64,000 bases of DNA from JBFWWP01 sp050246115 (GCA_050246115.1 JBFWWP010000030.1:3012-67011), one strand, 5' to 3'. Shown: positions 46,112 through 55,663, counted from the stretch's first letter. The notes: a model not told the origin generated them from the letters alone. Numbers and translations are program-made.

Positions 46112-47262
46112 CGCAGTTGCTCCAAGAATCGATCGAACAGGAAGTTCGTGTCCTCCGGGCCGGGGGTCGCCTCGGGGTGGAACTGCACGGTCCAGAACGG
46201 CTTGCTTCGGTGGCGAATCCCCTCGTTGGACCCATCGTTTGCATTCACGAACCACTCCTCCCAGTCCGCCGGTAGCGTCGTCGCGTCGACGGCGTAGCCG
46301 TGGTTCTGGCTCGTGATGTAGCAGCGAGGGGTACCGACCTCGATGCAGGGTTGGTTCTGGCTGCGATGCCCGAACTTCATCTTGTAGGTGTCGCAACCCG
46401 CGGCGAGTCCCACGAGTTGGTTTCCGAGGCAGATCCCGAAGAGTGGACGGTCCCCGGCGAGCGCGGTCTGCGTGTGCGCGATGGTGCGGTCTGCGCGCTT
46501 GGGATCCCCCGGTCCATTCGAGATCAACACGCCGTCGCCGTCTTCCTGGTTGAAGTCGTGATCCCACGGCACCCGCAGTACGCTAGCCCCGCGGCGCACC
46601 AAAGATCGCACGATGTTGGCCTTCGCGCCGGTGTCCACCAGAATGACTCGCGGCGAACCGCTACCGTAGAGAACCGGGCGATCCACGCTCACCGCGGCGA
46701 CGAGATTGGTCTGCGAGATGTCCTCGAAGGGTGTGTCGTCCCGAACGTCACCGCGAGCGTCGCCGTCGACGATCAACTTGCCGGCCACGGTCCCGCCGGC
46801 ACGCAAGCGCTTGGTCAGCGCGCGGGTATCGACCCCTTCGAGGCCGACCACTCCTTGTTCGGCGAGCCACGTGTCCAGCGACGAATGGGCATCCCAATGG
46901 CTGTAGTCCGGGGACAACGTAGCGACGACCAAGGCGCGCACGTGGATTCGGTCCGACTCGAATCCATGCGGCAAGGTGCCGAGACCGGGTTCGGTGACGC
47001 CGCGCTCGGGGACCCCGTAGTTGCCGGCGAGAGGATAGGTCAGCACCAGAATCTGACCCGCGAACGACGGATCGGTGAGCGACTCGGGATACCCGACCAT
47101 CCCCGTCGCGAACACCACCTCGCCCGCGACCGAACGGCCAGCGCCGAAAACACGCCCAGAGACCACGGTGCCGTCCTCGAGAACGAGGCGGGCGCGGACG
47201 CGACCGAGTCTCGCCTGGTCGCGCGGGCGGGCCGATGAAGAAGCCGAAGACGAGTAGGACAT
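46108..47262 (-). CDS. carA: Carbamoyl-phosphate synthase small subunit
   Basis: A 384-residue glutamine amidotransferase subunit. The N-terminal CPSase domain is followed by a class I GATase: ISNGPGDP, nucleophile Cys in FGICLGNQLVG and QFHPEATPGPEDT for the His/Glu pair. The segment TSQNHGYAVDATTLPADW then NANDGSNEGIRH is notably like eukaryotic CAD. ATG 47262 has GGAGG about 9 nt upstream. The leader (47270-47340) contains three GCCGGCC repeats that could form a hairpin; a regulatory role is only a guess. Confidence 0.95.
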   Translation of the reverse strand: MSYSSSASSSARPRDQARLGRVRARLVLEDGTVVSGRVFGAGRSVAGEVVFATGMVGYPESLTDPSFAGQILVLTYPLAGNYGVPERGVTEPGLGTLPHGFESDRIHVRALVVATLSPDYSHWDAHSSLDTWLAEQGVVGLEGVDTRALTKRLRAGGTVAGKLIVDGDARGDVRDDTPFEDISQTNLVAAVSVDRPVLYGSGSPRVILVDTGAKANIVRSLVRRGASVLRVPWDHDFNQEDGDGVLISNGPGDPKRADRTIAHTQTALAGDRPLFGICLGNQLVGLAAGCDTYKMKFGHRSQNQPCIEVGTPRCYITSQNHGYAVDATTLPADWEEWFVNANDGSNEGIRHRSKPFWTVQFHPEATPGPEDTNFLFDRFLEQLR

Positions 47263-47424
47263 GCAGGGAACCTCCACGAGGCGGTCGTCAGAAGCACCGG
47301 CCGGTAACGCCGGCCAGTAAACGCCGGCCATTAAAGTCGGCCCGGAGCGGGGCTGAGCGGTTGCGCGTGGGGAAGGAGTGTAGCGTGAACCGTGACACAG
47401 GGGGAGGGTTGCTCGGGAGATTCC

Positions 47425-48219
47425 TCAGTGTCGTCGCGAGTCGTGAGCCGTTCCCGCGCGGCGCCAACCGACGAGCACACCGTTGCGTCCCGTCGCGCCG
47501 TGGTCCCGGCGGTGGCTGAAGTAGCGTTCCGGGCGGCAAGCGGTGCAATCCGGGTGGACCCGAATCGCGGCCGGTGGCACGCTCGCCGCGACCAGGATGT
47601 GACGGTGAGTCACGCGCAGATCGAGTTGGCGACCAGAGCGCGCGGCGGCGGCGCCGGGCTGCGACGCGAGCGCCGCGAACACCTCCTCGCCCACCTCATA
47701 GCAGGCGCCGCAGATCCCCGGCGACACGGCGGCGACCCAGTCGCGGGGCGCACTCCCGCGCGCCATGAAGGCCGCGACCAGCGCCTGGATGACCCCGGCC
47801 ACGGTACCGCGCCAGCCTGCGTGTGCGACCCCCACCCACCGCCGCACCGGGTCGGCAATCACGACCGCGGGGCAATCCGCGCCGAGCACCAAGGTGAACA
47901 AGTGCGGTTCCGTGAGCAACACCGCGTCGGCAGCGGAGAACACCGCGCTCGGTGCGCGCGCGCCCTCAGCCGCGTGCGCAGCGGTCGGTTGCGTGACTTG
48001 GGCGCCATGCACCTGGCCGGCGACCACCCACCGATCGAGCGGCGCGTCGAGCGTTTGCGCGAGCCGGTGGCGGTTCTCGACGACCGCGGCCGCGGCGTCC
48101 CCGGTCGAGAAGCCGAGGTTGAGTGAGTCGAAAGGCGCGGCGCTCACGCCACCGGTGCGATGCGCGTAGTGACAAACGAGATCATCGACCTGCGGTAGCA
48201 GCGCCTCGACGCGAATCAC
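47425..48219 (-). CDS. pgeF: Peptidoglycan editing factor PgeF (YfiH/laccase-domain protein)
   Basis: A 264-residue Cu-oxidase_4 (YfiH) protein. The conserved metal-site segments are GQVHGAQ, LGADCPAVVIAD and GVAHAGWRGTV, giving the His/Cys/His set; SPGICGACYEVGEEV completes the signature. E. coli PgeF removes misincorporated Ser from peptidoglycan precursors; others act as purine nucleoside enzymes. The GTG at 48219 overlaps the permease stop by 4 nt, which fixes the start despite a longer open frame. Confidence 0.88.
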   Translation of the reverse strand: MIRVEALLPQVDDLVCHYAHRTGGVSAAPFDSLNLGFSTGDAAAAVVENRHRLAQTLDAPLDRWVVAGQVHGAQVTQPTAAHAAEGARAPSAVFSAADAVLLTEPHLFTLVLGADCPAVVIADPVRRWVGVAHAGWRGTVAGVIQALVAAFMARGSAPRDWVAAVSPGICGACYEVGEEVFAALASQPGAAAARSGRQLDLRVTHRHILVAASVPPAAIRVHPDCTACRPERYFSHRRDHGATGRNGVLVGWRRAGTAHDSRRH

Positions 48220-49667
48220 GAGCCACGCCCACGCGGTCGCTCGTCGGCGAACTCCCGAATGAGCGGCATCACGAACTCGTTGCCCAAGATCTTGGTGATG
48301 GCGGCCAACGGCACCGACAGCAAGACGCCGACGAACCCGAGGATCTTGCCGAACACGAGCAGCGTGACCACGATCGTCAACGGGTGCAGCCCGACCTCCC
48401 GGCCAAGGAAGGATGGCACGAGGACGAAACCCTCCACGGCCTCCATGACCGCGAACACACCGCCAACCCCACCCAAGCGCATGAAACTCTCGTGCTCGAG
48501 CCAGGACAGAAGTGCGGCGGGCAGGATCGCGAGCCAGATGCCGACGTACGGCACCAGACTCAGGAAGCCCGCCGCCATGCCGATCGGAAACCAGAAGGGT
48601 ACCCCGAAAATCAACAGACCGAGCGCGGTCAACCCGCCCTTGATCAGACACACGATCAAACGACCGCGGAAGAAGGCGGACAACGTGCGGTCGACTTGCG
48701 AGGCAATGCGTTCGATGCGGTCTCGTTGAATCGCGGGAAGGTGGCGTCGGATCGCTGCGATCATCGGGTCGATCTCGAGCAAGAAGAAGAACACGTAGAG
48801 CGGACAGAGAAGCAACCACGAGAGCAGCGACAGAACCCCAGCCCAGCGAGCCTGGCCCGCCTCCTCCGCCGGAGGCCGCGCCGTATCCCGTGCGAGGTAG
48901 CGGTCGACGGTGGCCTCCGCGGCTTCTCGGGCTACCTGGCGCGCCATGGCCGTGGCTTCGGCCGCGGCTTCGGCCGCGGTGGGTTCCGCGGGTTCGGGTT
49001 TGGCTTCCGGGTCCGGCTTCACGTACCGGACCAGGGCGGCGAGGAGTGACTCTTCTTCACGGAAGCACACGAGCAGCCGCGAATCGAGGGCACGGGCGAG
49101 ATCGAAGTGACCTTCACCATCGGTGAAGTCCCGCTGAACGCGCGTACTGAGCTGTTCGAACTTCTCCTCGACCGTGACTCGCAGCTTGGGATCGATCGCG
49201 CCGGCTTGCTCGATGAAGAACGCTCGCAGCTTGTCGAGATACCCGAGGTCGCGCACGCCGTTGCCATTGGCGTCACGATAGTAGAGTACCGGCGGCTCAC
49301 CCGGTTGATCGGCCTTGGGATTCGGTACCCCGACGGCGTCCGGGTCGGCGGCGGCGACGCGACGGTTCTCCCCCACGGACCGCAGGAAGGCGACCTTCAC
49401 GCCCTGGGTCGCATAGAACGCGGCGGTCAGCACCACCAACGCGGCCACCAGGGTGGCGAGCGCGAAGATCGTCACGACGGCCCACAGCCGGGACAAGCGC
49501 AGATCCTCGAGCCGGTCCGCGAACGGATCGAGCACGTAGGCGATGAGGAAACCCAAGATCAGCGGGGCGAAGATGTCTTGCAGCAGGTAGGCGAACGCGA
49601 ACGCGGCGACAACGACGGCGAAAAGCAGCGTCAGCCGAACGCCACGTTTTCGTAGGTAGCCTTCCAT
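48216..49667 (-). CDS. AI-2E (PerM/YdiK) family membrane protein
   Basis: A 483-residue membrane protein with an N-terminal helical pair (12-80), a large soluble insert (about 85-280) and about five to six C-terminal helices. These include the family core FWFPIGMAAGFLSLVPYVGIWLA and GLHPLTIVVTLLVFGKILGFVGVLLSVPLAA. The insert is longer than usual and has an Ala/Glu-rich segment (about 225-265). These proteins export small molecules or ions; AI-2 transport should not be assumed. The start overlaps the Minf_1886 gene by 37 nt. Confidence 0.85.
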   Translation of the reverse strand: MEGYLRKRGVRLTLLFAVVVAAFAFAYLLQDIFAPLILGFLIAYVLDPFADRLEDLRLSRLWAVVTIFALATLVAALVVLTAAFYATQGVKVAFLRSVGENRRVAAADPDAVGVPNPKADQPGEPPVLYYRDANGNGVRDLGYLDKLRAFFIEQAGAIDPKLRVTVEEKFEQLSTRVQRDFTDGEGHFDLARALDSRLLVCFREEESLLAALVRYVKPDPEAKPEPAEPTAAEAAAEATAMARQVAREAAEATVDRYLARDTARPPAEEAGQARWAGVLSLLSWLLLCPLYVFFFLLEIDPMIAAIRRHLPAIQRDRIERIASQVDRTLSAFFRGRLIVCLIKGGLTALGLLIFGVPFWFPIGMAAGFLSLVPYVGIWLAILPAALLSWLEHESFMRLGGVGGVFAVMEAVEGFVLVPSFLGREVGLHPLTIVVTLLVFGKILGFVGVLLSVPLAAITKILGNEFVMPLIREFADERPRGRGS

Positions 49668-50098
49668 TCGTCCCTATCGGGGTAGTATTCGAGGCGCGGC
49701 CTCACGTCGAAGACCTCGTCGAAGGGTCGACCTTCGAAACCGCCCGCGAAGTCGTCGCGAGTGTCGCTATCCTGTTTCCCCATGAGCCCGTGTTCGACCA
49801 GGTTGAACACGATCTCCCCGAAGTCTTCGCCACGCCGGACACCCCACGATTCGAAGACCGTGGCGGCCAGGCAGCCGAAGCAGTCGAGCGCGAACTGGCG
49901 AATCCCCGCGAGGAGATCTTGCCCGTTCACGTGCCGATTGGGCGCGGACGTCGCGCCCCGGCTCGTCGACTCGGCCGCACGGTACTTGCTCCGTACGGTG
50001 TAGTCGAGGGCCTCGAAGACGAAATGGTAAGCCTCTGCGTGGTACCGCGGGTCCTTGCGGATCACCTCGGTCAGACGCTCCGAAAGGGAGCCGTCCAT
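49631..50098 (-). CDS. Minf_1886 family conserved protein
   Basis: A 155-residue cytosolic protein of the Minf_1886 type, widespread in Planctomycetota, Verrucomicrobiota and relatives. Recognisable segments are DPRYHAEAYHFVFEALDYTV, HVNGQDLLAGIRQFALDCFG and WGVRRGEDFGEIVFNLVEHGLM. Function is unknown. The C-terminus overlaps the start of the AI-2E-type gene by 37 nt, an unusually long overlap that suggests coupling. Confidence 0.85.
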   Translation of the reverse strand: MDGSLSERLTEVIRKDPRYHAEAYHFVFEALDYTVRSKYRAAESTSRGATSAPNRHVNGQDLLAGIRQFALDCFGCLAATVFESWGVRRGEDFGEIVFNLVEHGLMGKQDSDTRDDFAGGFEGRPFDEVFDVRPRLEYYPDRDEWKATYENVAFG

Positions 50099-50440
50099 TC
50101 ACTCCTCCGTCTCTCGTCTCGGGTCGCTCAGAGCGGCGAGAACCGGCGACCTCCCGAGCCTTTGCTAGCACCGGGGCTTCGAGTCGAGCCCGGCATGGTA
50201 GAAGCGCCGCGCCCCGCTCGACAACCCCGATTTCGCTCCCCACCACGGAATTCACGGGCGAATCGCGCGGTGTGCTCACCGGAGTATCGGCAGTCGAAGC
50301 CGCATGGCTTGAGCGACGGATGCGAGGAAGCGGAACTCGGCGAGGAGTCGCGGGCGACCGCGCGGCGGAGCGCGACCACTACCCCTTGAAGAGGCGTGCT
50401 CGGCGAGCAACAAGATATGGTGGCGGCAGGGGCGAGTGCG
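50099..50440. other. Non-coding interval upstream of Minf_1886
   Basis: 342 bp between the delta-prime-like gene and Minf_1886, both on minus. It probably contains the promoter of the Minf_1886 gene, but no clear boxes are seen and open frames here lack support. Confidence 0.4.
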
Positions 50441-51400
50441 CTACCGTCGGCGGACCCAACTCGGGCCCGCCTCGTCACGGCTCAAGAGCTGCGCGGTCTC
50501 TTCGATGATCAGATCCGGATTGAGGTTCCCATCGACGTCCCGCAGAAATTCATCGAGCCGGACCACCCGCGCAGCCAGTCGCTCGAGCGCGTCAGGGTCG
50601 TCGGTCCGGCGCCACCAAAGTCCCTCGAGCACGAGCTGCAGCACGCGGCGGGCGTGGTCCCGCTTGGTCTCGTTGGATGCTGCTGGCAGGTAATCGAACA
50701 ACGCCTCGGGTCGATCGCTGCCGAGCCCGTCGAGCAGAGACTGAAACCGTTCGTTTCCGCCGCAAGCCTCGATGCCGGCCAGGATCTGCAAGGCTCGCCC
50801 CGGGCTGCCACTGCTACCGCGGTGGAGTCCGGGAAGCGCGTGCGGATCGATCTCGAGGCGCGTCAACACGGTGTCGAACTCGACGTTCGAAAGGGGCACG
50901 AAAGGAACGCGGTGACTGCGTGAGATGATCGTTGGCAGCAGGTGCGCCGGCCGCGCCGTGACGAGCAAGAAGATGATCCCCGGGGGCGGCTCCTCCAGGG
51001 TCTTCAGGAAGGCATTGGCCGCCGGATCATTCATACGATCGGCTTCGTCGAGCACCATGATGCGTCGCGGCTCACCGCGAAGCGAAAGCGACTCGATGGC
51101 CGCACGCACGGAGTCGATCTCGAGGCGCTTGCCCGGCTCGGGCGCGACCACGGAGTAGGCGGGGTGGTTGCCGGACACGAGGGTGCGACACGAGACACAA
51201 GATCCACAAGCGCGCAGCGGCCCCGCGCGGCACAAGAGTGCGGCAGCGAGTTCGTCGGCGAAGCGCCGTTTGCCCACGCCCGCCGGACCGGCGAGCAAGT
51301 AGGCGTGCGACACGCGCCCGCCGGCGATGGCGTTCGTGAAGTAACGCCGCGCCAGCTCCTGGCCCACCACCCCCTCACAGAGCACGGCACACCTCCGCAT
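50441..51400 (-). CDS. holB: DNA polymerase III delta-prime-like clamp-loader subunit
   Basis: A 319-residue AAA+ protein. It has a Walker A-like GPAGVGKRR near residue 40, a Cys-rich zinc segment (four Cys in CRAGPLRACGSCVSC), ending near residue 72), an LDEADRMNDPAANAFLKTLEEPPP block and TIISRSHRVPF as sensor I/SRC-like motif. Delta-prime holds the clamp loader that places the beta clamp on DNA. Gene order tmk-holB is common in bacteria and supports the call. ATG 51400 overlaps the end of tmk by 26 nt. Confidence 0.9.
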   Translation of the reverse strand: MRRCAVLCEGVVGQELARRYFTNAIAGGRVSHAYLLAGPAGVGKRRFADELAAALLCRAGPLRACGSCVSCRTLVSGNHPAYSVVAPEPGKRLEIDSVRAAIESLSLRGEPRRIMVLDEADRMNDPAANAFLKTLEEPPPGIIFLLVTARPAHLLPTIISRSHRVPFVPLSNVEFDTVLTRLEIDPHALPGLHRGSSGSPGRALQILAGIEACGGNERFQSLLDGLGSDRPEALFDYLPAASNETKRDHARRVLQLVLEGLWWRRTDDPDALERLAARVVRLDEFLRDVDGNLNPDLIIEETAQLLSRDEAGPSWVRRR

Positions 51401-52007
51401 AGACGCGTTCGGCCACGGCGGACGGCTCGCCGATGCCGCTCACCCTCGCGATGCGATCCCCGGGCAACCCCACGACCTGAGTGAAGCCTTCACTGACCCG
51501 AGCGAGAAACTCGGGGTCGCGCTCGAAGCGATCGGGTTGCGCGCCGAGCCGACTCAAGCACTGCTCGATCGGTACATCGATCACCACGTGGAGAGTTGGC
51601 TTCCGATCACCCAGTACGCACTGCAGCAGCGTCCGCAGACGCGCCGCGTCGGCGCCGCGTGCCCACCCTTGGTAGACCAGAGTCGACAAGTGATAACGAT
51701 CCGACAGCACGACGACCCCGCTCGCCAAGGCCGGCCGTACCTTCTCCTCGAACAACTGCACCCGACTCGCGAGGAAGAGCAGGGTCTCGGTATCGAGGTG
51801 CAGCGGCAGTTCTTGACGATGCAGGAGGATCCGTCGCACTTCCTCCCCAAGCGGCGTGCCGCCGGGCTCGCGCACGACCAGGTTGGGGCGCCCCTCCCGG
51901 GACAGACGCGCCGCGAGGAGCGCGACCTGAGTGCTCTTGCCGCACCCGTCGACGCCCTCGAACGCGACAAACCGACCGGTGAGCGCAGGCCTGTGAAGTT
52001 CGTCCAT
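51375..52007 (-). CDS. tmk: Thymidylate kinase
   Basis: A 210-residue dTMP kinase. The P-loop is EGVDGCGKST (17-26), the DRYHLSTLVYQG motif contacts dTMP, and the REPGGTPLGEEVR segment is diagnostic. I start at ATG 52007 (MDELHRPALTGRFVAFEG); the upstream frame is not family-like. It is followed by the overlapping delta-prime gene. Confidence 0.95.
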   Translation of the reverse strand: MDELHRPALTGRFVAFEGVDGCGKSTQVALLAARLSREGRPNLVVREPGGTPLGEEVRRILLHRQELPLHLDTETLLFLASRVQLFEEKVRPALASGVVVLSDRYHLSTLVYQGWARGADAARLRTLLQCVLGDRKPTLHVVIDVPIEQCLSRLGAQPDRFERDPEFLARVSEGFTQVVGLPGDRIARVSGIGEPSAVAERVYAEVCRAL

Positions 52008-52187
52008 GGGGACACCGTACCATGGGTCGCCGGAGTCGCAACCGAACCCACGAGCGCCGCTCCCCACTGCACGGGTGGGCGGGGTGGGCGACGTGACTCC
52101 CAAGCGCCGTGACTCCCAAACGCCGGGCCGACGCGACCGCCAAAGGGTCGCCGGGCCCGGTTGGTACTGCGTGCGGGTGCGGGGAGG

Positions 52188-53090
52188 TCAGCGACGAAAC
52201 GGCAGCCAGCGTTGCAGCCGGCTGCGGACATCCTCGATGCGGAGTTCGGCCTCGTCCGCTCCGGCCTGCACCATCATGTCGAGCTCGGTGAAGTCGGACC
52301 AGTACTTGCGCCCGATGCGTGGACGCAAGACGACATCGGCCTGACCCAGTTCCAATTCGTTGAGCTTCTTGGCCGCGATCGCCTCGACCCGCATGATGCA
52401 CTCCCAGCCACGGCTCACGTCCTGCATGGGAGCGAGTTCGGTCGAGATGTCGACTGCCACGACCACCGCGCCCGGCACGAGCTGCCGCGCCGCTTGCACG
52501 GGTACCGAACCAATCACCCCGATGTCCGCCAACAGCATGCCACTCATCTCGACCGGCGGGAAGAACCCGGGAAGGGAGCACGAGGCGGTCACCGCGGGAC
52601 GGAGAGGACCGGTGGTCAGAAGCACTTCCATCGGCGGCCGCAAGTCGATCGCCGGCACGGCAAACGGGATCTGGGTCTGCTCGAAAGTCTTGTCCTCGAC
52701 CAGGTCGCCTACCAAGTCGCGCAGTCGATCCCCGTCGAAGATCGATCGGCGCCGAATCAAGCTGGTGAACGTGAGGCTCTTGCGGACGTTCGAGAGTACC
52801 GACTGAAAGAAGTTCTGCTCGACTTCGTTGGAACCGAACATCATGCGCCGAAAGTGGTCATGCATGAAGCGATCGCTGCGCAGGTACCGCATCGAGTGAT
52901 CGATCAGGCGCGTGGCGTCCGGGCGGAGGCAATAGGCCGCTCCAACGATGGCCCCCACTGAGGTGCCGACGACGCCAGCGACCGGGATCCCATGTTTCTC
53001 GAGCACCTGCAGCACACCCAAGTGCGCCAGGCCGCGCGAGCCCCCGCCACCCAGGGCGAGCACGACCTGCGACGAGCCGAACCACTTCAT
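52188..53090 (-). CDS. Patatin-like phospholipase family protein
   Basis: A 300-residue patatin-fold lipid hydrolase. The oxyanion loop is GGGGSRG (14-20), the nucleophile S44 lies in GTSVG, and the catalytic Asp is expected in LLADIGVIGSVP (family D-G-G/A, here D-I-G). No signal peptide is present, so it is probably cytosolic or peripherally membrane-bound. The ATG overlaps the stop of the PaaK-like gene by 4 nt. A substrate assignment is not possible. Confidence 0.85.
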   Translation of the reverse strand: MKWFGSSQVVLALGGGGSRGLAHLGVLQVLEKHGIPVAGVVGTSVGAIVGAAYCLRPDATRLIDHSMRYLRSDRFMHDHFRRMMFGSNEVEQNFFQSVLSNVRKSLTFTSLIRRRSIFDGDRLRDLVGDLVEDKTFEQTQIPFAVPAIDLRPPMEVLLTTGPLRPAVTASCSLPGFFPPVEMSGMLLADIGVIGSVPVQAARQLVPGAVVVAVDISTELAPMQDVSRGWECIMRVEAIAAKKLNELELGQADVVLRPRIGRKYWSDFTELDMMVQAGADEAELRIEDVRSRLQRWLPFRR

Positions 53091-54628
53091 GCAGACCCCT
53101 CCCGCGTACCCGCCGGGGCACGCCCGGCCGCGGGCATCGTCGCGGCTTCCTCGGAGCGTTCCCGTAGGTCTACGATCCGGTTCTCCTTGAGCCGTGTCTC
53201 CATGCCGATGCGCTCCAGTACTTCCTCGCGCGACAACACCTCGGTGCGGTTCGGACGCACTTCGAGGGCGCGCTGGATCTGGTCGCCTACGTCCTTCACG
53301 GCCGCGTCCGGATTGCGACCCGGAGCCAGCGACAGATACAGCGTCAGTTCGTCGACCTCGAACGGGTCGTCGTTACGCTTGCCGATCACGAGTTGCCACT
53401 CGTCGACCGCGGGGTGGCTGTTGAGCACGTCGGCGAATAGGTTCAGGTTGACCAGCGCGCCTTTGAGCTTCGTCAGGCTGAAGTCGGTCAGGTTCGAGGA
53501 ACGGCTGAGGTTCGAGGCGATCCGCGGCACGCAACGACCACATGCCGGGCACGGCTCGCGCGTGATGCCGCCGTTGACGATGTCCCCGGTGCGATAGCGC
53601 AGCACGACGCTGCCGCGACCGTCGAGCGGTGTGTACACCAACTCGCCGGTCTCGCCCTCGGGGAGGATCTCCCCCGACTTGGGATCGATCACCTCGAACA
53701 GATCGAGATCGGGGTAGCCATGGAGGCCGGTCCCCTCGCCGCCGGGGCACTCGGCCCAGCAACGACGCGACTCGGTGAAGCCGAACACGCTCAGAATCCG
53801 CGGGTCGCGGGCGCCGCCTTGGCGCAACAGGTCGGCGAGCTTCTCGCGGAACCCATCGACGATGCGATCGCCCCCGAGGAAGACCGTCCGAACTCCCGAT
53901 AGGTCGATCCCCTCCTCTACCGCGGCCCGCATCATGTGGTAGGTGTAGCCGGGGATCCCGCAAAGGGCGGTGGGTTTCATCTTGTCGATCGCCCGCAGGA
54001 TGCCCTCGGTGCCCATGACCTTGCCGCCGCCGGTGTGCAAGGTGAACGTGCCGCTCGCGACGCCGACGGCGTGCACCTGCCAGAACGCGAGATGCGGGGC
54101 ATACGGGAACATGGAAACCACACGGTCACGAGCCGCGTCGATATCGACCACCTCGGCGATGCGACGCCCGACCTCGTGCAGGATCTGCAAGTCGTAGTTG
54201 GAGAGCACGAACGAAGTGGGCAATGCGGTGCGGCCCGTGGTGAAGAACACTTGGACCGGTCGGTACTCGAAACCGAGCCGTGCCCGCACGTGTTCGACGC
54301 CCTGCGTCAGCTTTGCCCAGGCGAGGCCGAGCTTACGCGTCCACGGAAGGGTCGCGCGCAGAGTCTCGGGCGTCGGTTGCAGAATGAAGCGCTGGGGTCG
54401 CCCGGGCTCGTCGGCCGTCGGCGCCACGTCGGCCTTGCGCGACAACGGAATGCGCGCGAGATCCGCGAGCGATCGGAGTTCCTCGACGCGAATGCCGTCA
54501 CGAGCGAAGAGCTCACGATAGTAGGGGTGAAACGGAACGACCTGCCGCGCGAGGAACTCACGAAGACGCGCGAGTTGCAGCCGTCGCTGTCCCTCGGGGC
54601 TCAGGTTGTCCCAGTGTGATCTCCCCAT
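53087..54628 (-). CDS. PaaK-like acyl-CoA ligase / AMP-binding protein
   Basis: A 513-residue adenylate-forming enzyme of the phenylacetate-CoA ligase/coenzyme F390 synthetase group. Visible are FFTTGRTALPT (a phosphate-loop variant), VFGFTESRRCWAECP, the GETGELVYTPL block and RYRTGDIV with the ribose-binding Asp. CPACGRCVPRI is a Cys cluster typical of PaaK relatives. The ATG at 54628 is preferred, although an in-frame TTG 18 codons upstream is possible. Its coupling to a patatin-like gene suggests lipid or acyl-chain turnover; the acid activated is unknown. Confidence 0.75.
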   Translation of the reverse strand: MGRSHWDNLSPEGQRRLQLARLREFLARQVVPFHPYYRELFARDGIRVEELRSLADLARIPLSRKADVAPTADEPGRPQRFILQPTPETLRATLPWTRKLGLAWAKLTQGVEHVRARLGFEYRPVQVFFTTGRTALPTSFVLSNYDLQILHEVGRRIAEVVDIDAARDRVVSMFPYAPHLAFWQVHAVGVASGTFTLHTGGGKVMGTEGILRAIDKMKPTALCGIPGYTYHMMRAAVEEGIDLSGVRTVFLGGDRIVDGFREKLADLLRQGGARDPRILSVFGFTESRRCWAECPGGEGTGLHGYPDLDLFEVIDPKSGEILPEGETGELVYTPLDGRGSVVLRYRTGDIVNGGITREPCPACGRCVPRIASNLSRSSNLTDFSLTKLKGALVNLNLFADVLNSHPAVDEWQLVIGKRNDDPFEVDELTLYLSLAPGRNPDAAVKDVGDQIQRALEVRPNRTEVLSREEVLERIGMETRLKENRIVDLRERSEEAATMPAAGRAPAGTREGSA

Positions 54629-54775
54629 GTGGCTGGCCTGGATCTCCCGCCTCTGCCTCTCTCGGTCTTCCCCTGTTCCCAAGCTTAACCCGGATCATGC
54701 ACGAGCGCATGGGCCAAAGTACCCCGAGCCCTTGACCCGGCGGGCGACGGTCGCCCGCGCGAGGCTTCGGTTGGG

Positions 54776-55663
54776 TTATCGCTTCTGGACGGTTTCTCGC
54801 AGGAGGGCGACCCAAGCGGAGATGCGGAGCCCCGGCTTGACCGGCGGAAATGGCAACACCCGTCCGCCCCGCACCGCGCGCAGTGAATCGAGGCGTTGCC
54901 AGCGCTCCCAAGAGTCGGTACCCGCGACCGGGCCATCGGTAGGTAACGTCACGTCGAAGACGAAGTCAGGGTCCTTGGCCAAAACCTCCTCGAGGTCGAC
55001 GGCGGCGTACGACGCCGACCGGTCGGCAAAGGCGTTGTGGACGCCGGCGGCGCCGAGCATCTCGTCGACGAACGACCCGCGGCCGGCCACGAAGAGTGGC
55101 CGCCAGTCGACCACGAAGGCAGCACTGGGTCCGACTGCCGCCCCATCGACCGCAGCGAACGCTGCCGCCGCGGCGAGCACCTCGTCCAACGCCGCCAAGT
55201 GCGGCTCCGCGGCCGGCTCGCGGTCGAACCGCTGCGCGAGTTGCGCCACGCACGCCCGCACATCGGCTATGGTCTCGGCCGGGAGCACCTCCACGGGAAT
55301 GCCCAGCCGGCGCAGGGCGAGCAGGGTCTCGGCTTGCGCCGCGGTCTCGATCGCGACCAAGTAGTCGGGTCGCAACGCGACGATGCGCTCGGCATCGACC
55401 TGCAAGCCACCGACGCGCGCGATCGCGGGCGGTACCCCCTCGCAGAACGTCGTGACTCCGACCAGCCGGTCGCCGACGCCAAGGGCAAGGAGGATCTCGG
55501 TGAGGCTCGGCGCGAGCGAGACCACTCGTTGAGGCACCGAGGACGCAACCGGCGGACTCACTACCGGCGTCGACTCGGGCTCCGGCGCACACCCCACCCC
55601 GAACCCAACAAGCCACGACAGGCCAAAGGCCAGCGCATTCACGAGCAACGGCAGCCCGCGCAT
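54776..55663 (-). CDS. Cobalamin/iron-complex ABC importer substrate-binding lipoprotein
   Basis: A 295-residue BtuF/FhuD-type binding protein. ATG 55663 gives a lipoprotein signal peptide ending FGVGC with C25. The mature protein has RVVSLAPSLTEILLALGVGDRLVGVTTFCEGVPP, the hallmark of the PF01497 family, then the helical backbone linker region. An in-frame ATG at 55768 overlaps the ATPase stop (TGATG) and would suit coupling, but leaves a 60-residue leader. The cargo could be cobalamin, heme or a siderophore. No riboswitch is visible upstream of the permease. Confidence 0.82.
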   Translation of the reverse strand: MRGLPLLVNALAFGLSWLVGFGVGCAPEPESTPVVSPPVASSVPQRVVSLAPSLTEILLALGVGDRLVGVTTFCEGVPPAIARVGGLQVDAERIVALRPDYLVAIETAAQAETLLALRRLGIPVEVLPAETIADVRACVAQLAQRFDREPAAEPHLAALDEVLAAAAAFAAVDGAAVGPSAAFVVDWRPLFVAGRGSFVDEMLGAAGVHNAFADRSASYAAVDLEEVLAKDPDFVFDVTLPTDGPVAGTDSWERWQRLDSLRAVRGGRVLPFPPVKPGLRISAWVALLRETVQKR

